Assembly: GCA_020850325.1 (NCBI GenBank)
Contig: JADZEW010000008.1
Span: forward strand, 405,816-469,815
Reading direction: 5' to 3'
From: Methanoregulaceae archaeon
GTDB taxonomy: Bacteria; Armatimonadota; Fimbriimonadia; Fimbriimonadales; Fimbriimonadaceae
Length of the DNA: 64,000 nt
Made by a program: the position numbers and the translations under genes. Numbering within the stretch: position 1 is the stretch's first letter; the number at the start of each line of letters is the position of its first letter. Under the pieces are notes generated by a model. It made no database searches. It was not told where the DNA came from and saw only the letters and a program-made list of their open reading frames with translations. This document shows positions 8,830 through 16,805 of the stretch, piece after piece.

Positions 8830-10143
8830 TTACTCGTTGATGAGCTTCTCGATGTACTGGCGGAACTCCTTGAAGCTGGCGGCACTGTAGCCCACCTTGA
8901 TTTTCTTCACGGAGCCATCGCGTCCGACGACCGCGACGTGAGGAATACCCGTCACGCCGTAAGCATCGAAGTTGGTGCGCTCACCGTAGACGACCGGCCA
9001 AGGCAGGTCATAGTCCTTGATGAAGTCGGCCATCTTGGCGAACTCGGCATCCTTCGAGATTCCGCGCTCCTGCTTATAGTAGCCGTAGTAGGTGGTGAAG
9101 CCAACGATCTCCAGCCCCTTGTCCTTGAAGTCGCTGTACAGCTGCTTCATGTCCGGGAAGGAAGCGATGCAGGGTCCGCACCAGTGAGCGAAGAAGTCGA
9201 GGATGACAACCTTGCCCTTCAGGGCCTCAAGCCCCTTGAACTCGCCGTAGCCGCGCTCGAATGTGATGGCAGGAGCGGTCGCGCCGGGCAAGCTCATTTG
9301 CACTCGAGCACCATTGGCCTGTCGTCGTGCCGGGGCCGTTGCGTCGAGGGTCGCCATGAAGTCGTCGAGCGTCTTGATGGCTTCCGACTTGCGCCCGGCA
9401 TCCATGAGGAGTTCGGCACGCTTTTCGACGAACAGGAACTTCGTGCTGTCGCCCGCGTTCTTGCCCTGAACCTCAAGTTCTTTGAGCCGCTCTTCGTCCG
9501 GCTTCGGCTTGAAGTTCGGGTTGTTCGCGTTACGCTGCTTCTCCATGGCCAGCATGCGCTTTGCGTAGTCGGCCGGAGCCTCCAGAATCAGGTTCTTCTC
9601 GACATCGCCCAGAGTCACGATCGCCTCGCCGACGCCCTTCTTCTGGACGACGGTGTCGATGAACAGGTAGACCGTATTGCTCGCGAGCATCGAGGTCTGC
9701 AACGCGCTCGGGACACGGATGTCGCGCAACGTCGTTTGAAGCATGTCGGCTTCTCCGAGGGTGTTGCACGAGTTGAGCATCAGCATCTGCGCGCTGAACT
9801 TCTCTTGTGCGTTCGGCTGCGTGGTCAGGAACTTCTTGACGAGGTCGCAGGTTTCTTGGTGCTTACCGGCGCGGCTGAACACCTGGGCCCAGGCGAACGA
9901 GTCGCTGGCTTCCACCTTGGCGATGTCGATGTTGGCGGTGAGCTCAATTGCCCGCTGTTGGACGGCGGCGTTGATCTCGACGACATTGGCACGCTGTCCG
10001 CCTTGCTGGGCGTCGGCGTACATCTTCTGCTGAAGCTCGTTCAGCGACTTCAGGGCAGCCTGTCCGCTGCCGGCTTCTTGGGCGAACGCCAAGCTAACCG
10101 ACATGGCCACCGCAAGGAGCGATGCGCGAAGGATAGTTTTCAT
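8830..10143 (-). CDS. Exported TlpA-like thioredoxin-domain protein
   Basis: A 437-residue protein with a signal peptide ending about ...SLAFAQ (residue 22). The middle 270 residues are helical with no recognised motif. The C-terminal 140 residues are a TlpA/ResA-type thioredoxin domain: LKGKVVILDFFAHWCGPCIASFP holds the WCGPC redox pair, and GVTGIPHVAVV supplies the cis-proline loop. It probably acts as a thiol-disulfide oxidoreductase outside the cytoplasm. The helical N-terminal half may be a TPR-like binding module, as in other large TlpA-family proteins. Terminator at 8780-8814. Confidence 0.85.
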   Translation of the reverse strand: MKTILRASLLAVAMSVSLAFAQEAGSGQAALKSLNELQQKMYADAQQGGQRANVVEINAAVQQRAIELTANIDIAKVEASDSFAWAQVFSRAGKHQETCDLVKKFLTTQPNAQEKFSAQMLMLNSCNTLGEADMLQTTLRDIRVPSALQTSMLASNTVYLFIDTVVQKKGVGEAIVTLGDVEKNLILEAPADYAKRMLAMEKQRNANNPNFKPKPDEERLKELEVQGKNAGDSTKFLFVEKRAELLMDAGRKSEAIKTLDDFMATLDATAPARRQANGARVQMSLPGATAPAITFERGYGEFKGLEALKGKVVILDFFAHWCGPCIASFPDMKQLYSDFKDKGLEIVGFTTYYGYYKQERGISKDAEFAKMADFIKDYDLPWPVVYGERTNFDAYGVTGIPHVAVVGRDGSVKKIKVGYSAASFKEFRQYIEKLINE

Positions 10144-10168
10144 AGGGTGAGGTCCTCGAGGTTAGTAC

Positions 10169-10196
10169 GCCGGGCACCGGTAAAACGGTGCCCGGC
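10169..10196 (-). terminator. Strong hairpin after the subtilase gene
   Basis: A perfect eleven-pair stem (GCCGGGCACCG/CGGTGCCCGGC) with loop GTAAAA lies just past the subtilase stop and before the TlpA-like start. No T-tract follows on the minus strand, so the terminator call rests on position and stem strength. Confidence 0.6.
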
Positions 10197-10205
10197 AGTA
10201 CGGGT

Positions 10206-12866
10206 CTAGGGCGCAAAAATGTAGGGCTCGCCTACAACGCGCAGATCATCGACATACACGCCGTCGCCAATGACCGAACTGTCAGATGTGAAGTTGAACC
10301 TCACGCTGAGGGCGCCCGATCCACCGGCGGCAACGGAGTACTGGTTCCAAGTCGCCAGATTGCCTGACCAGCGGCCCCGTTCAGCGTACGAACCCCCGTT
10401 GAGCGAGGTGAACACCTTGAGGTAGTCGTAGCCAGACTCAGTGCTGATAAACGCACGGAAGGTCACTTGGACATTGGCATAGGCTGAGGTGTCGAACGTG
10501 CCTACGCCCGTCAGGTTCGTATTGGTGTTGTTTGTGTAGGTTCCTCCGGGACTGTCTGTCCACGAAGTAGGTCCACTGAAGAAGTTCGACGTGGTAAGTC
10601 CCCACGGCGACTGTGCGGTCCAGTTGCCCGGATTTGTCATTGGATCTTGGGAGATCGTCCTTACGGGCTGAACCATGATATCGTCGATGTACACGCCATC
10701 ACGGACAACCGACCCATTCGTGGTCATTCGGAACCGGAAATACCCACTCTGAGCAGTCGCGGGCAAGGCCGCGGATACCGTGCGCCATCCGCCGCTGACT
10801 CCGGTGATGCTGCCGAGATTCGTCCACGTGGTGCCATCGGGCGAGTAGTCGTAATACAAGAAGTCCGAGTTCGCCTGCAGATCGTGGTGAACGCGGAAGG
10901 CTAGCGCATAGGAACTGCGACTCGAGTTGCTGATCACCAAGTGCTGGAAGCTCACGAGCCCCGTCTGCATCGAAATGTTCAAGTTGTTGGCGTATGAGCC
11001 GCCCGGAGAATCGGACCAAGCGCGAAGACCGCTGGAGGCTTTCTCGGTCGTTCGAGCCCAGGGGCCACTGACGGGAGTGAACCAACTCTGGCTCTCCACG
11101 TCATCAAGCGCAACGGGCACGGTGACATACGGACCGGCCGAGATGATGCTCGACGGATTGCCGAGGTTGTCCAGCGCGCGGACGGCAAAGTAGGTGTCCC
11201 GTCGCGGCGGCACCGAGACTTCGACCTCGATCGGGACGCCGGCGTTGACCGGTGTGATCGAGACGATCGCTCGTGTCGCTTGCTCAAAGTTGCCCACATT
11301 GATGGGCTCGGTCGAGTAGCGAAGGTCGTACTGAGTAGCTTGTCCAACGGTGCCGTCATCTCCACTGCCCTTGAAACCGAGCTTCATCGATCCGCTTGCC
11401 TTAGCGATAAGACGGAGATCCGTAGGATCACTCGGCGGCGTGGTGTCATCGTCTAGCGCATTGTTCAGGTTCAAGCGCCCACCCGCGATGACCCCCTGCA
11501 GTTGCGGGACCATATCCGCCGTACCGATTAACCGGTCCAGCGATTGGCGGTCCGTCAGGTTCGGGAACTTGGATCGGATGACCGCAACGGCACCGGCCAT
11601 GTGCGGGCACGCCATCGACGTGCCGCTGTTCAGCGCATAGCCGCTGTTGATCACTGTGCTGAGGACGTCGACGCCCGGCGCAGCGATATCGACCGTCTGG
11701 CCAAAGTTCGAGAACGACGCTTTGTTGTCGTTGTGGTCGGTGGCGGCGACAAAGACGACGTTCTGGTGAACATTGCGCAGCGCACCGCGCAATCCGTCGG
11801 CATTCTGGTTGTTATTACCCGCCGAGTTGACGTAGACCATATCGGCGGTATCTGCACGACCAATCGCGTCGGAAAGTGCCTGCGTGTAGCCATCGATGTT
11901 GTAGCTCACCGATACGACCTTTGCCCCCATAATGCGGGAGTAGTCGATGCTCTGCACGAGCGCGGTCATCCAAGTCGATTGGCCACTGTACATCCGGACG
12001 GGCAGAAGGTGAACATCTTGGGCTACCCCGGCGACGCCGATGTTGTTGTTGGTGACAGCGGCAATGGTGCCCGCAGTATGCGTTCCGTGGGTGTTGCTGC
12101 CCGTCGGGTTAGGGTTGTTGTCTCCGCTCGCGAAGTCCCAGCCGTTGACGTCGTCGATGAAGCCGTTTCCGTCATCGTCGATGCCGTTGGCAGGGATCTC
12201 ACCCGGGTTGACATAGATGTTGCCGGCAAGGTCAGGGTGGCCAATCTGCACGCCATCATCGATGAGGCCGACGATGACCTTGGGGTTGGTACCGGCGGTC
12301 GTCCAAGCTTCCGGCGCATCGATATCGGAGTCATTTGTTCCGCCGGTTTGACCCGTGTTATGGAGGCCCCACATTTCACTGAACCGAGGGTCATTCGGCA
12401 GGGCTTGGTCGGGATAAACCCTCATGTCGGGTTCGGCAAAGCGGATCGCCGGATCGCGCTCCAGCACGTGGATCGCATCCTCGACCGACATGCCCTGGGT
12501 CTGCGGAGTCCGTCCAATGAAAAACCGGTTGAAATACGGGGATTGGACGGCCATATCTTCCACCAATCCGTAGTTCTGAGCCTTTGACTGTCTCACTAAG
12601 AACGGCACGTTGTCGTGAAAAGCCACGACGACGACCCCCGGTGCATACTCGCTCCTATTCTGGCCGCTGGACGAAAACTGCTCAAGCGTCGACTTTCCGT
12701 CGGACGCCTTAGATTGCTCGATTTGACCTCCAAACATCGGTACGCCCGGGCTTGGCGGTCCCCCGCGGAACCATCCCAGGGCAACAACGCTCGCGGCAAG
12801 AACAATAATCGAAGCCCGCAAAACTGGCGCGGATTTGCTCCTTGACAAGGCAAAAGAATCTCTCAC
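10206..12866 (-). CDS. Secreted subtilisin-like (S8) serine protease with twin C-terminal modules
   Basis: An 886-residue exported protease. An N-terminal membrane/signal segment (about 16-33) is followed by a propeptide-like region, then the S8 domain with the full triad: VGLIDDGVQ (Asp), THGTHTAGT (His) and NSGTSMACPH (Ser). A calcium-loop-like GIDDDGNGFIDDVNGWDF follows the Asp. A fibronectin-like segment comes next (about 480-590), then two related beta-sandwich modules, each with an SDSPGGSY / TDSPGGTY box and a DGVYIDD / DGVYVDD box, probably for substrate or surface binding. The GTG start is supported by AGGAGG five bases upstream. Hairpin at 10169-10196. Confidence 0.93.
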   Translation of the reverse strand: MRDSFALSRSKSAPVLRASIIVLAASVVALGWFRGGPPSPGVPMFGGQIEQSKASDGKSTLEQFSSSGQNRSEYAPGVVVVAFHDNVPFLVRQSKAQNYGLVEDMAVQSPYFNRFFIGRTPQTQGMSVEDAIHVLERDPAIRFAEPDMRVYPDQALPNDPRFSEMWGLHNTGQTGGTNDSDIDAPEAWTTAGTNPKVIVGLIDDGVQIGHPDLAGNIYVNPGEIPANGIDDDGNGFIDDVNGWDFASGDNNPNPTGSNTHGTHTAGTIAAVTNNNIGVAGVAQDVHLLPVRMYSGQSTWMTALVQSIDYSRIMGAKVVSVSYNIDGYTQALSDAIGRADTADMVYVNSAGNNNQNADGLRGALRNVHQNVVFVAATDHNDNKASFSNFGQTVDIAAPGVDVLSTVINSGYALNSGTSMACPHMAGAVAVIRSKFPNLTDRQSLDRLIGTADMVPQLQGVIAGGRLNLNNALDDDTTPPSDPTDLRLIAKASGSMKLGFKGSGDDGTVGQATQYDLRYSTEPINVGNFEQATRAIVSITPVNAGVPIEVEVSVPPRRDTYFAVRALDNLGNPSSIISAGPYVTVPVALDDVESQSWFTPVSGPWARTTEKASSGLRAWSDSPGGSYANNLNISMQTGLVSFQHLVISNSSRSSYALAFRVHHDLQANSDFLYYDYSPDGTTWTNLGSITGVSGGWRTVSAALPATAQSGYFRFRMTTNGSVVRDGVYIDDIMVQPVRTISQDPMTNPGNWTAQSPWGLTTSNFFSGPTSWTDSPGGTYTNNTNTNLTGVGTFDTSAYANVQVTFRAFISTESGYDYLKVFTSLNGGSYAERGRWSGNLATWNQYSVAAGGSGALSVRFNFTSDSSVIGDGVYVDDLRVVGEPYIFAP

Positions 12867-12924
12867 ACAACCCTCCTAGAGGTTTCAGGTTAGCACAACC
12901 TTTGGAAAATTCCAAACGGCTGCC

Positions 12925-14445
12925 CTACTCCCATTCGATGGTTGCGGGAGGCTTGCTGGTGAGGTCGTAGAGGACGCGGTTGACCCCCGGAACCTCGTTC
13001 ACGATCCGTCGTGCGACCAGCTCCAAAACCTCGAAGGGGATCTTCACTGCCCGCGCCGTCATGGCGTCCTCGCTCTCCACCGCGCGCAGCACGATGGGGT
13101 GCATGTAGGTGCGTTCGTCGCCCATCACGCCGACCGACCGTACGTCGAGCAGTGCGGCATAGCTTTGCCAGATCCCGACGTGGGCACCGTGGTTTCTAAG
13201 TTCGGTTCGAAAGATCCAGTCCGCGTCCTGCACCGTGGCGACACGCTCAGGAGTGACTTCGCCGAGGATTCGAACGGCCAGCCCCGGGCCAGGGAAGGGT
13301 TCGCGGTCGACCATCTCCTCGGGCAAGCCAAGCACCCGGCCGACTGCGCGGACTTCGTCTTTGAACAGCCAGCGAAGGGGCTCGATCAGCTTGAGCTGCA
13401 TCCAGTCGGGCAGGCCACCAACGTTATGGTGCGTCTTGATCTTGGCGGCGGTTGAGGAACCCGATTCGATGACGTCCGGGTAGAGCGTGCCCTGAGCTAA
13501 GAAATCGCAACCGGCCAGCTCTTGGGCGTGATCCTCGAAGACGCGAACGAAGTGCTCGCCGATGATCTTCCGCTTGGTTTCAGGGTCGGTGACTCCAGCA
13601 AGGGCGCCGAAGAACCGCTCGCGCTCGTCGAACGCGTGGAGGTTGCCGTGGAAGTGACGCCCGAACGTCTCAACGACCTGCTCAGCCTCGCCCTTGCGAA
13701 GCAACCCATGGTTGACGAACACGCAAACCGCGCGAGGGCCAATGGCCCGGATCAGCAACGCGGCCATGACGCTCGAATCCACCCCGCCGGAGACTGCGCA
13801 TAGGACCTTCCCGTACTCGCCCACGGTCTGCCGAATCTGCGCAACCTGTTCTTCGATGAAGTTCTCAGCGGTCCAGTCGCCGGTGAGTCCGGCGGCCTCA
13901 ACAAAAGCCTTGAGAAGGTCCTTGCCTCCGGGCGTGTGCGTGACTTCGGGGTGGTACTGAACGCCGAATCGTCGCTGTGCGGCATCTTCCATGCCTGCGA
14001 TGGGACAGCTCTCCGTCGACGCGGTCACCAGGTAGCCAGGCGGGACTTCCCGAACCTGGTCGCCGTGCGACATCCAAACTTGATCCGACGAAAGGCGAGC
14101 ACTGAGGCCCGATCGCTCGCTGAGGTTTCGCAGTCCGTACTCGCGATCGTGTGCTTTCTCGACACGCCCGCCGAGGCGGTGAGCCATCAACTGCATGCCA
14201 TAACAGATGCCGAGCATCGGGAGTCCGTCGACCAGGCTGAGATCGAGGTCGGGGGCGCCATCCTCAAGCACGGAGCGCGGTCCTCCACTGAGGATGACCG
14301 CATCCGGCCGGTCCTTCTGTAAGCGCTCGGCCGCGGACATCCAGGGCACCATTTCGCTGTACACGCCAAGCTCGCGCATGCGGCGAACGATTAGCTGGGT
14401 GTATTGCCCGCCAAAGTCGATGACGAAAACGCGTTGATGCTGCAC
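12925..14445 (-). CDS. guaA: GMP synthase (glutamine-hydrolysing)
   Basis: A 506-residue two-domain enzyme that converts XMP to GMP. The N-terminal class I amidotransferase has GGPRS, the nucleophile in LGICYGMQ (Cys 81) and the QYHPEV His-Glu pair. The ATP pyrophosphatase domain has the PP-loop SGGVDSS, and the C terminus ends in the family's PPATIEWE. The start is GTG at 14445, one base after the stop of the upstream oxidoreductase gene, so the two are probably co-transcribed and translationally coupled, although their functions look unrelated. Confidence 0.97.
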   Translation of the reverse strand: MQHQRVFVIDFGGQYTQLIVRRMRELGVYSEMVPWMSAAERLQKDRPDAVILSGGPRSVLEDGAPDLDLSLVDGLPMLGICYGMQLMAHRLGGRVEKAHDREYGLRNLSERSGLSARLSSDQVWMSHGDQVREVPPGYLVTASTESCPIAGMEDAAQRRFGVQYHPEVTHTPGGKDLLKAFVEAAGLTGDWTAENFIEEQVAQIRQTVGEYGKVLCAVSGGVDSSVMAALLIRAIGPRAVCVFVNHGLLRKGEAEQVVETFGRHFHGNLHAFDERERFFGALAGVTDPETKRKIIGEHFVRVFEDHAQELAGCDFLAQGTLYPDVIESGSSTAAKIKTHHNVGGLPDWMQLKLIEPLRWLFKDEVRAVGRVLGLPEEMVDREPFPGPGLAVRILGEVTPERVATVQDADWIFRTELRNHGAHVGIWQSYAALLDVRSVGVMGDERTYMHPIVLRAVESEDAMTARAVKIPFEVLELVARRIVNEVPGVNRVLYDLTSKPPATIEWE

Positions 14446-14446
14446 G

Positions 14447-15616
14447 TTAGAGACTCACCCAGCCGCGAGTCTCGGAACTTCGCTCGACCGCGTCGAGGAT
14501 GCGCTGATTCTCGTAGCCATCGAAGAAGTTCGGAGTCGGCAGCTCACCGCGGTGGATCGCGGTCACCGCATCCGCCACGAGGTTGATAAACGTGTGCTCG
14601 TAGCCGATGATGTGCCCGACTGGCCAGTATCGTCCTGCATAGGGGTGGTGACTCTCGGTCGTCTGGATCAGCCGGAATCCGTGGGTTCCGGGGGCGTCGG
14701 CTGCGTTGTAGTACTCCAGCTCGTTCATCCGCTCCAGATTGAACACGATGGTGCCCTTCGAGCCGTTGATCTCGAAGCGGCCGTGGTTCTTTCGACCGAC
14801 CGCAAACCGAGATGCCTCAAACGTGCCGATCGCCCCGTTCTGGAACCGGGCGAGAAATGCAGAGGCGTCGTCCACCGTCACATCGCCCATGGGGAGATCG
14901 TGGCCGGACTGGCTCTGGGCGGCCCCGCCAAGGTCTCCCTCGACCGCACCGGCCAAGGGGCGTTGCTTGACAAACGTATGAAGCAGACCGGTGACCTCGG
15001 CGAACTCGCCGACGAGGTGTCGGCCCAAGTCGATGATGTGCGCGCCGATGTCGCCATGCGCGCCCGAACCGGCCCGCTCCTTCTGAAGTCGCCACACGAG
15101 GGGAAAGTTGGGATCAGCGATCCAATCTTGCAGGTAGGTCGCTCGCATGTGGTAGAGCGTTCCGAGATCGCCATTTTCGATCATTTGCTTGGCGAGCGCC
15201 ACGGCCGGAATCTTCCGGTAGTTGTGGAAAATCGCGTGGGGGACATCGGCTTGCTGAACCGCGTCCAGCATTTGCCTTGCTTCGGCAAGCGTGTTGCCGA
15301 TGGGCTTTTCGCAGAAGACAATCTTCCCGGCAGCGGCGGCGGCAAGGGCGATCTCGCAATGACTGTCCCCCGGAGTTGAGATGTCGATGACTTGGATATC
15401 GGGATCGGCGACGACCTCGCGCCAGTCCGTCGAGTAGCGCTCCCATCCTAGATGGTCCGCCGCAGCCTTGACGCTTGACTCTGTGCGCCCGCACAGCGTG
15501 TGCATTCCGACTTGGTAGGGAAGATCAAAGAAACGATTGACTTGGCGGTAGGCGTTGCTGTGGGCCTTGCCCATGAACTGGTAGCCAATGAGACCGACGT
15601 TGAGGCGGGATGACAT
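14447..15616 (-). CDS. Gfo/Idh/MocA family oxidoreductase
   Basis: About 389 residues. The N-terminal Rossmann fold begins [18 protein letters not shown] and includes [11 protein letters not shown] and the EKP motif ([10 protein letters not shown]) used in catalysis and nicotinamide placement. The C-terminal beta-sheet dimerisation domain includes [18 protein letters not shown], with the conserved active-site Asp and His. Family members are NAD(P)-dependent sugar or inositol dehydrogenases; the substrate is not predictable here. ATG 15616 (MSSRLNVG) is preferred to an in-frame start six codons upstream. It is directly upstream of guaA. Confidence 0.9.
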   Translation of the reverse strand: MSSRLNVGLIGYQFMGKAHSNAYRQVNRFFDLPYQVGMHTLCGRTESSVKAAADHLGWERYSTDWREVVADPDIQVIDISTPGDSHCEIALAAAAAGKIVFCEKPIGNTLAEARQMLDAVQQADVPHAIFHNYRKIPAVALAKQMIENGDLGTLYHMRATYLQDWIADPNFPLVWRLQKERAGSGAHGDIGAHIIDLGRHLVGEFAEVTGLLHTFVKQRPLAGAVEGDLGGAAQSQSGHDLPMGDVTVDDASAFLARFQNGAIGTFEASRFAVGRKNHGRFEINGSKGTIVFNLERMNELEYYNAADAPGTHGFRLIQTTESHHPYAGRYWPVGHIIGYEHTFINLVADAVTAIHRGELPTPNFFDGYENQRILDAVERSSETRGWVSL

Positions 15617-15631
15617 GAGCTTCGGTTTTAC

Positions 15632-15669
15632 CAAAGAAAAGGCCCCGAGCGTTGTCGCTCAGGGCCTTT
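15632..15669 (-). terminator. Rho-independent terminator of the RNA-binding protein gene
   Basis: A thirteen-pair stem (15638-15650 with 15657-15669, one G-U) and loop GTTGTC is followed on the minus strand by TTTTCTTT. It separates the RRM gene from the oxidoreductase gene downstream. Confidence 0.88.
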
Positions 15670-15691
15670 CGTTTCTGTAGCTAGACTGGGA

Positions 15692-16096
15692 TTACCAGCG
15701 ATCGCCGCCGCGGCCACCGCCGCCACCGCGACCGCCACCACCGCTTCGGCCGCCGCCACCGCCGCCGCCGTAGCCGCCGCCACCGCTTCGGCCGCCACCG
15801 CCGCCGCCGCCGTAGCCGCCGCCACCACCGCCACCGCTGCGGAAGCCGCCACCACCACCGCCGCCGCCCTCCTTAGGACGAGCTTCGCTGACGGTCAGTC
15901 GGCGACCTTGCATGTCGGACTGGTTCATCTTTTCGATCGCGTCGTCGCATTGGTCGGCGGCGACATCAACGAACGCGAATCCGCGACCCTGCACGATGCG
16001 GGCTTGGGTCGGGCTGAAAGCTGAGAAGTGGTCGAACAGGTCCTGCTCGGAAGCAGAGTAGGGGATATTGCCCACGTAAAGGGTCTTAGATGCCAT
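15692..16096 (-). CDS. Glycine-rich RRM RNA-binding protein
   Basis: A 134-residue protein: one RNA recognition motif (about 1-78) with RNP2-like LYVGNIPY and RNP1-like GRGFAFVDV, then a tail made almost only of Gly with Arg, Ser and Tyr. This is the cyanobacterial Rbp / eukaryotic glycine-rich RNA-binding protein layout, usually cold-induced and acting as an RNA chaperone. ATG 16096 (MASKTLYVG) has an AGAGGA ribosome binding site. The upstream 230 bp suggest a leader of about 100 nt. The tail DNA is a run of CCGCC-type triplets that can expand and contract. Confidence 0.93.
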   Translation of the reverse strand: MASKTLYVGNIPYSASEQDLFDHFSAFSPTQARIVQGRGFAFVDVAADQCDDAIEKMNQSDMQGRRLTVSEARPKEGGGGGGGGFRSGGGGGGGYGGGGGGGRSGGGGYGGGGGGGRSGGGGRGGGGGRGGDRW

Positions 16097-16207
16097 GTTG
16101 TATGTTCCTCTTGGTTGGAGGCGACGGGTCTTCAAGCTTCAAGGCGGAGGAACGCTCCGAGACTCACTCACTCAATTTTCCAATTCGCGTATCCGTAACC
16201 AATTTAT

Positions 16208-16236
16208 AGGATACCTGAGATTCCCCTTCAGGTCAC
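16208..16236 (-). promoter_or_regulatory. Possible promoter of the RRM gene, long leader
   Basis: On the minus strand GTGACC (16236-16231) and TATCCT (16213-16208) are 17 bp apart. The predicted transcript start, near 16201, is about 105 nt before the ATG, long for this window and reminiscent of cold-shock leaders. The 16097-16326 gap otherwise holds only the MerC promoter region. Confidence 0.35.
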
Positions 16237-16326
16237 ACGTTTATTCCCGGGGGCCGGATGCCGCAGCGCGTAGGGTCGAGTTTTTCACGTTCTGCGGAAG
16301 CGAGTAGGTATACTCTGTACCAGTAT

Positions 16327-16749
16327 ATGGAGCGAAGGGCGAAGCTGTTGGACCGGGTTGGAGCGTGCGCAAGTGCGGTATGCGCGGTGCACTGCATTCT
16401 CACGGGCGTGGCCCTTGGGCTGCTCAGCTCGCTGGGCCTTGGTTTCTTCGGCAGCCTTTGGGTGGACATCGTGTTCGTTCTCACCGCGGTGATCGTTGGG
16501 GCCGTGGCCCTTCGTCACGGTATCAAGCGGCACGGGTCCTTCGTTCCCGCACTGTTCTATGTGTTGGGGCTGATCGCCATTCTCGTCGCTCACTTCGAGG
16601 ATTTCTCGCATGGCTGGCCGGTCCATCAGGATCACCACCACGGCTCGGTGCCCACGGTTCTGTCGATCATTGGCGGTTCCTGCTTCGTGCTGTTCCATGT
16701 GCTGAACCTGCGATTGCAGCACCGATGCAACTGTCGCGTCCACGATTAG
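16327..16749 (+). CDS. MerC-domain integral membrane protein
   Basis: A 140-residue protein with four likely membrane segments. The first carries the CASAVCAVHCILTGVALGL pattern (Cys pair and His) typical of MerC-domain proteins; a His-rich stretch HQDHHHGS follows the third and the C terminus ends with HRCNCRVHD. MerC proteins move mercuric ions into the cell, but many such genes lie outside mer operons and have unknown metal roles; no merA or merR is nearby. ATG 16327 is chosen; a TATACT box is at 16309-16314. It is upstream of leuS on the same strand. Confidence 0.75.
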   Translation: MERRAKLLDRVGACASAVCAVHCILTGVALGLLSSLGLGFFGSLWVDIVFVLTAVIVGAVALRHGIKRHGSFVPALFYVLGLIAILVAHFEDFSHGWPVHQDHHHGSVPTVLSIIGGSCFVLFHVLNLRLQHRCNCRVHD

Positions 16750-16790
16750 CGCAGACAACATCCGTCGCGGAGGCAATCGGGTGAACCTAG

Positions 16791-16796
16791 TAAACT
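16791..16796 (+). promoter_or_regulatory. TAAACT -10 box for leuS, leaderless position
   Basis: TAAACT ends nine bases before the leuS ATG at 16806. With normal spacing the transcript would start at or next to the ATG. There is no Shine-Dalgarno sequence and no clear -35. Confidence 0.4.
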
Positions 16797-16805
16797 CTGG
16801 TTCTC

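Noticed and set aside
15715..15870. Repeat array in the RRM gene as a CRISPR or satellite
   Set aside because: The repetition is triplet-like and codes for the glycine tail; there are no spacers.
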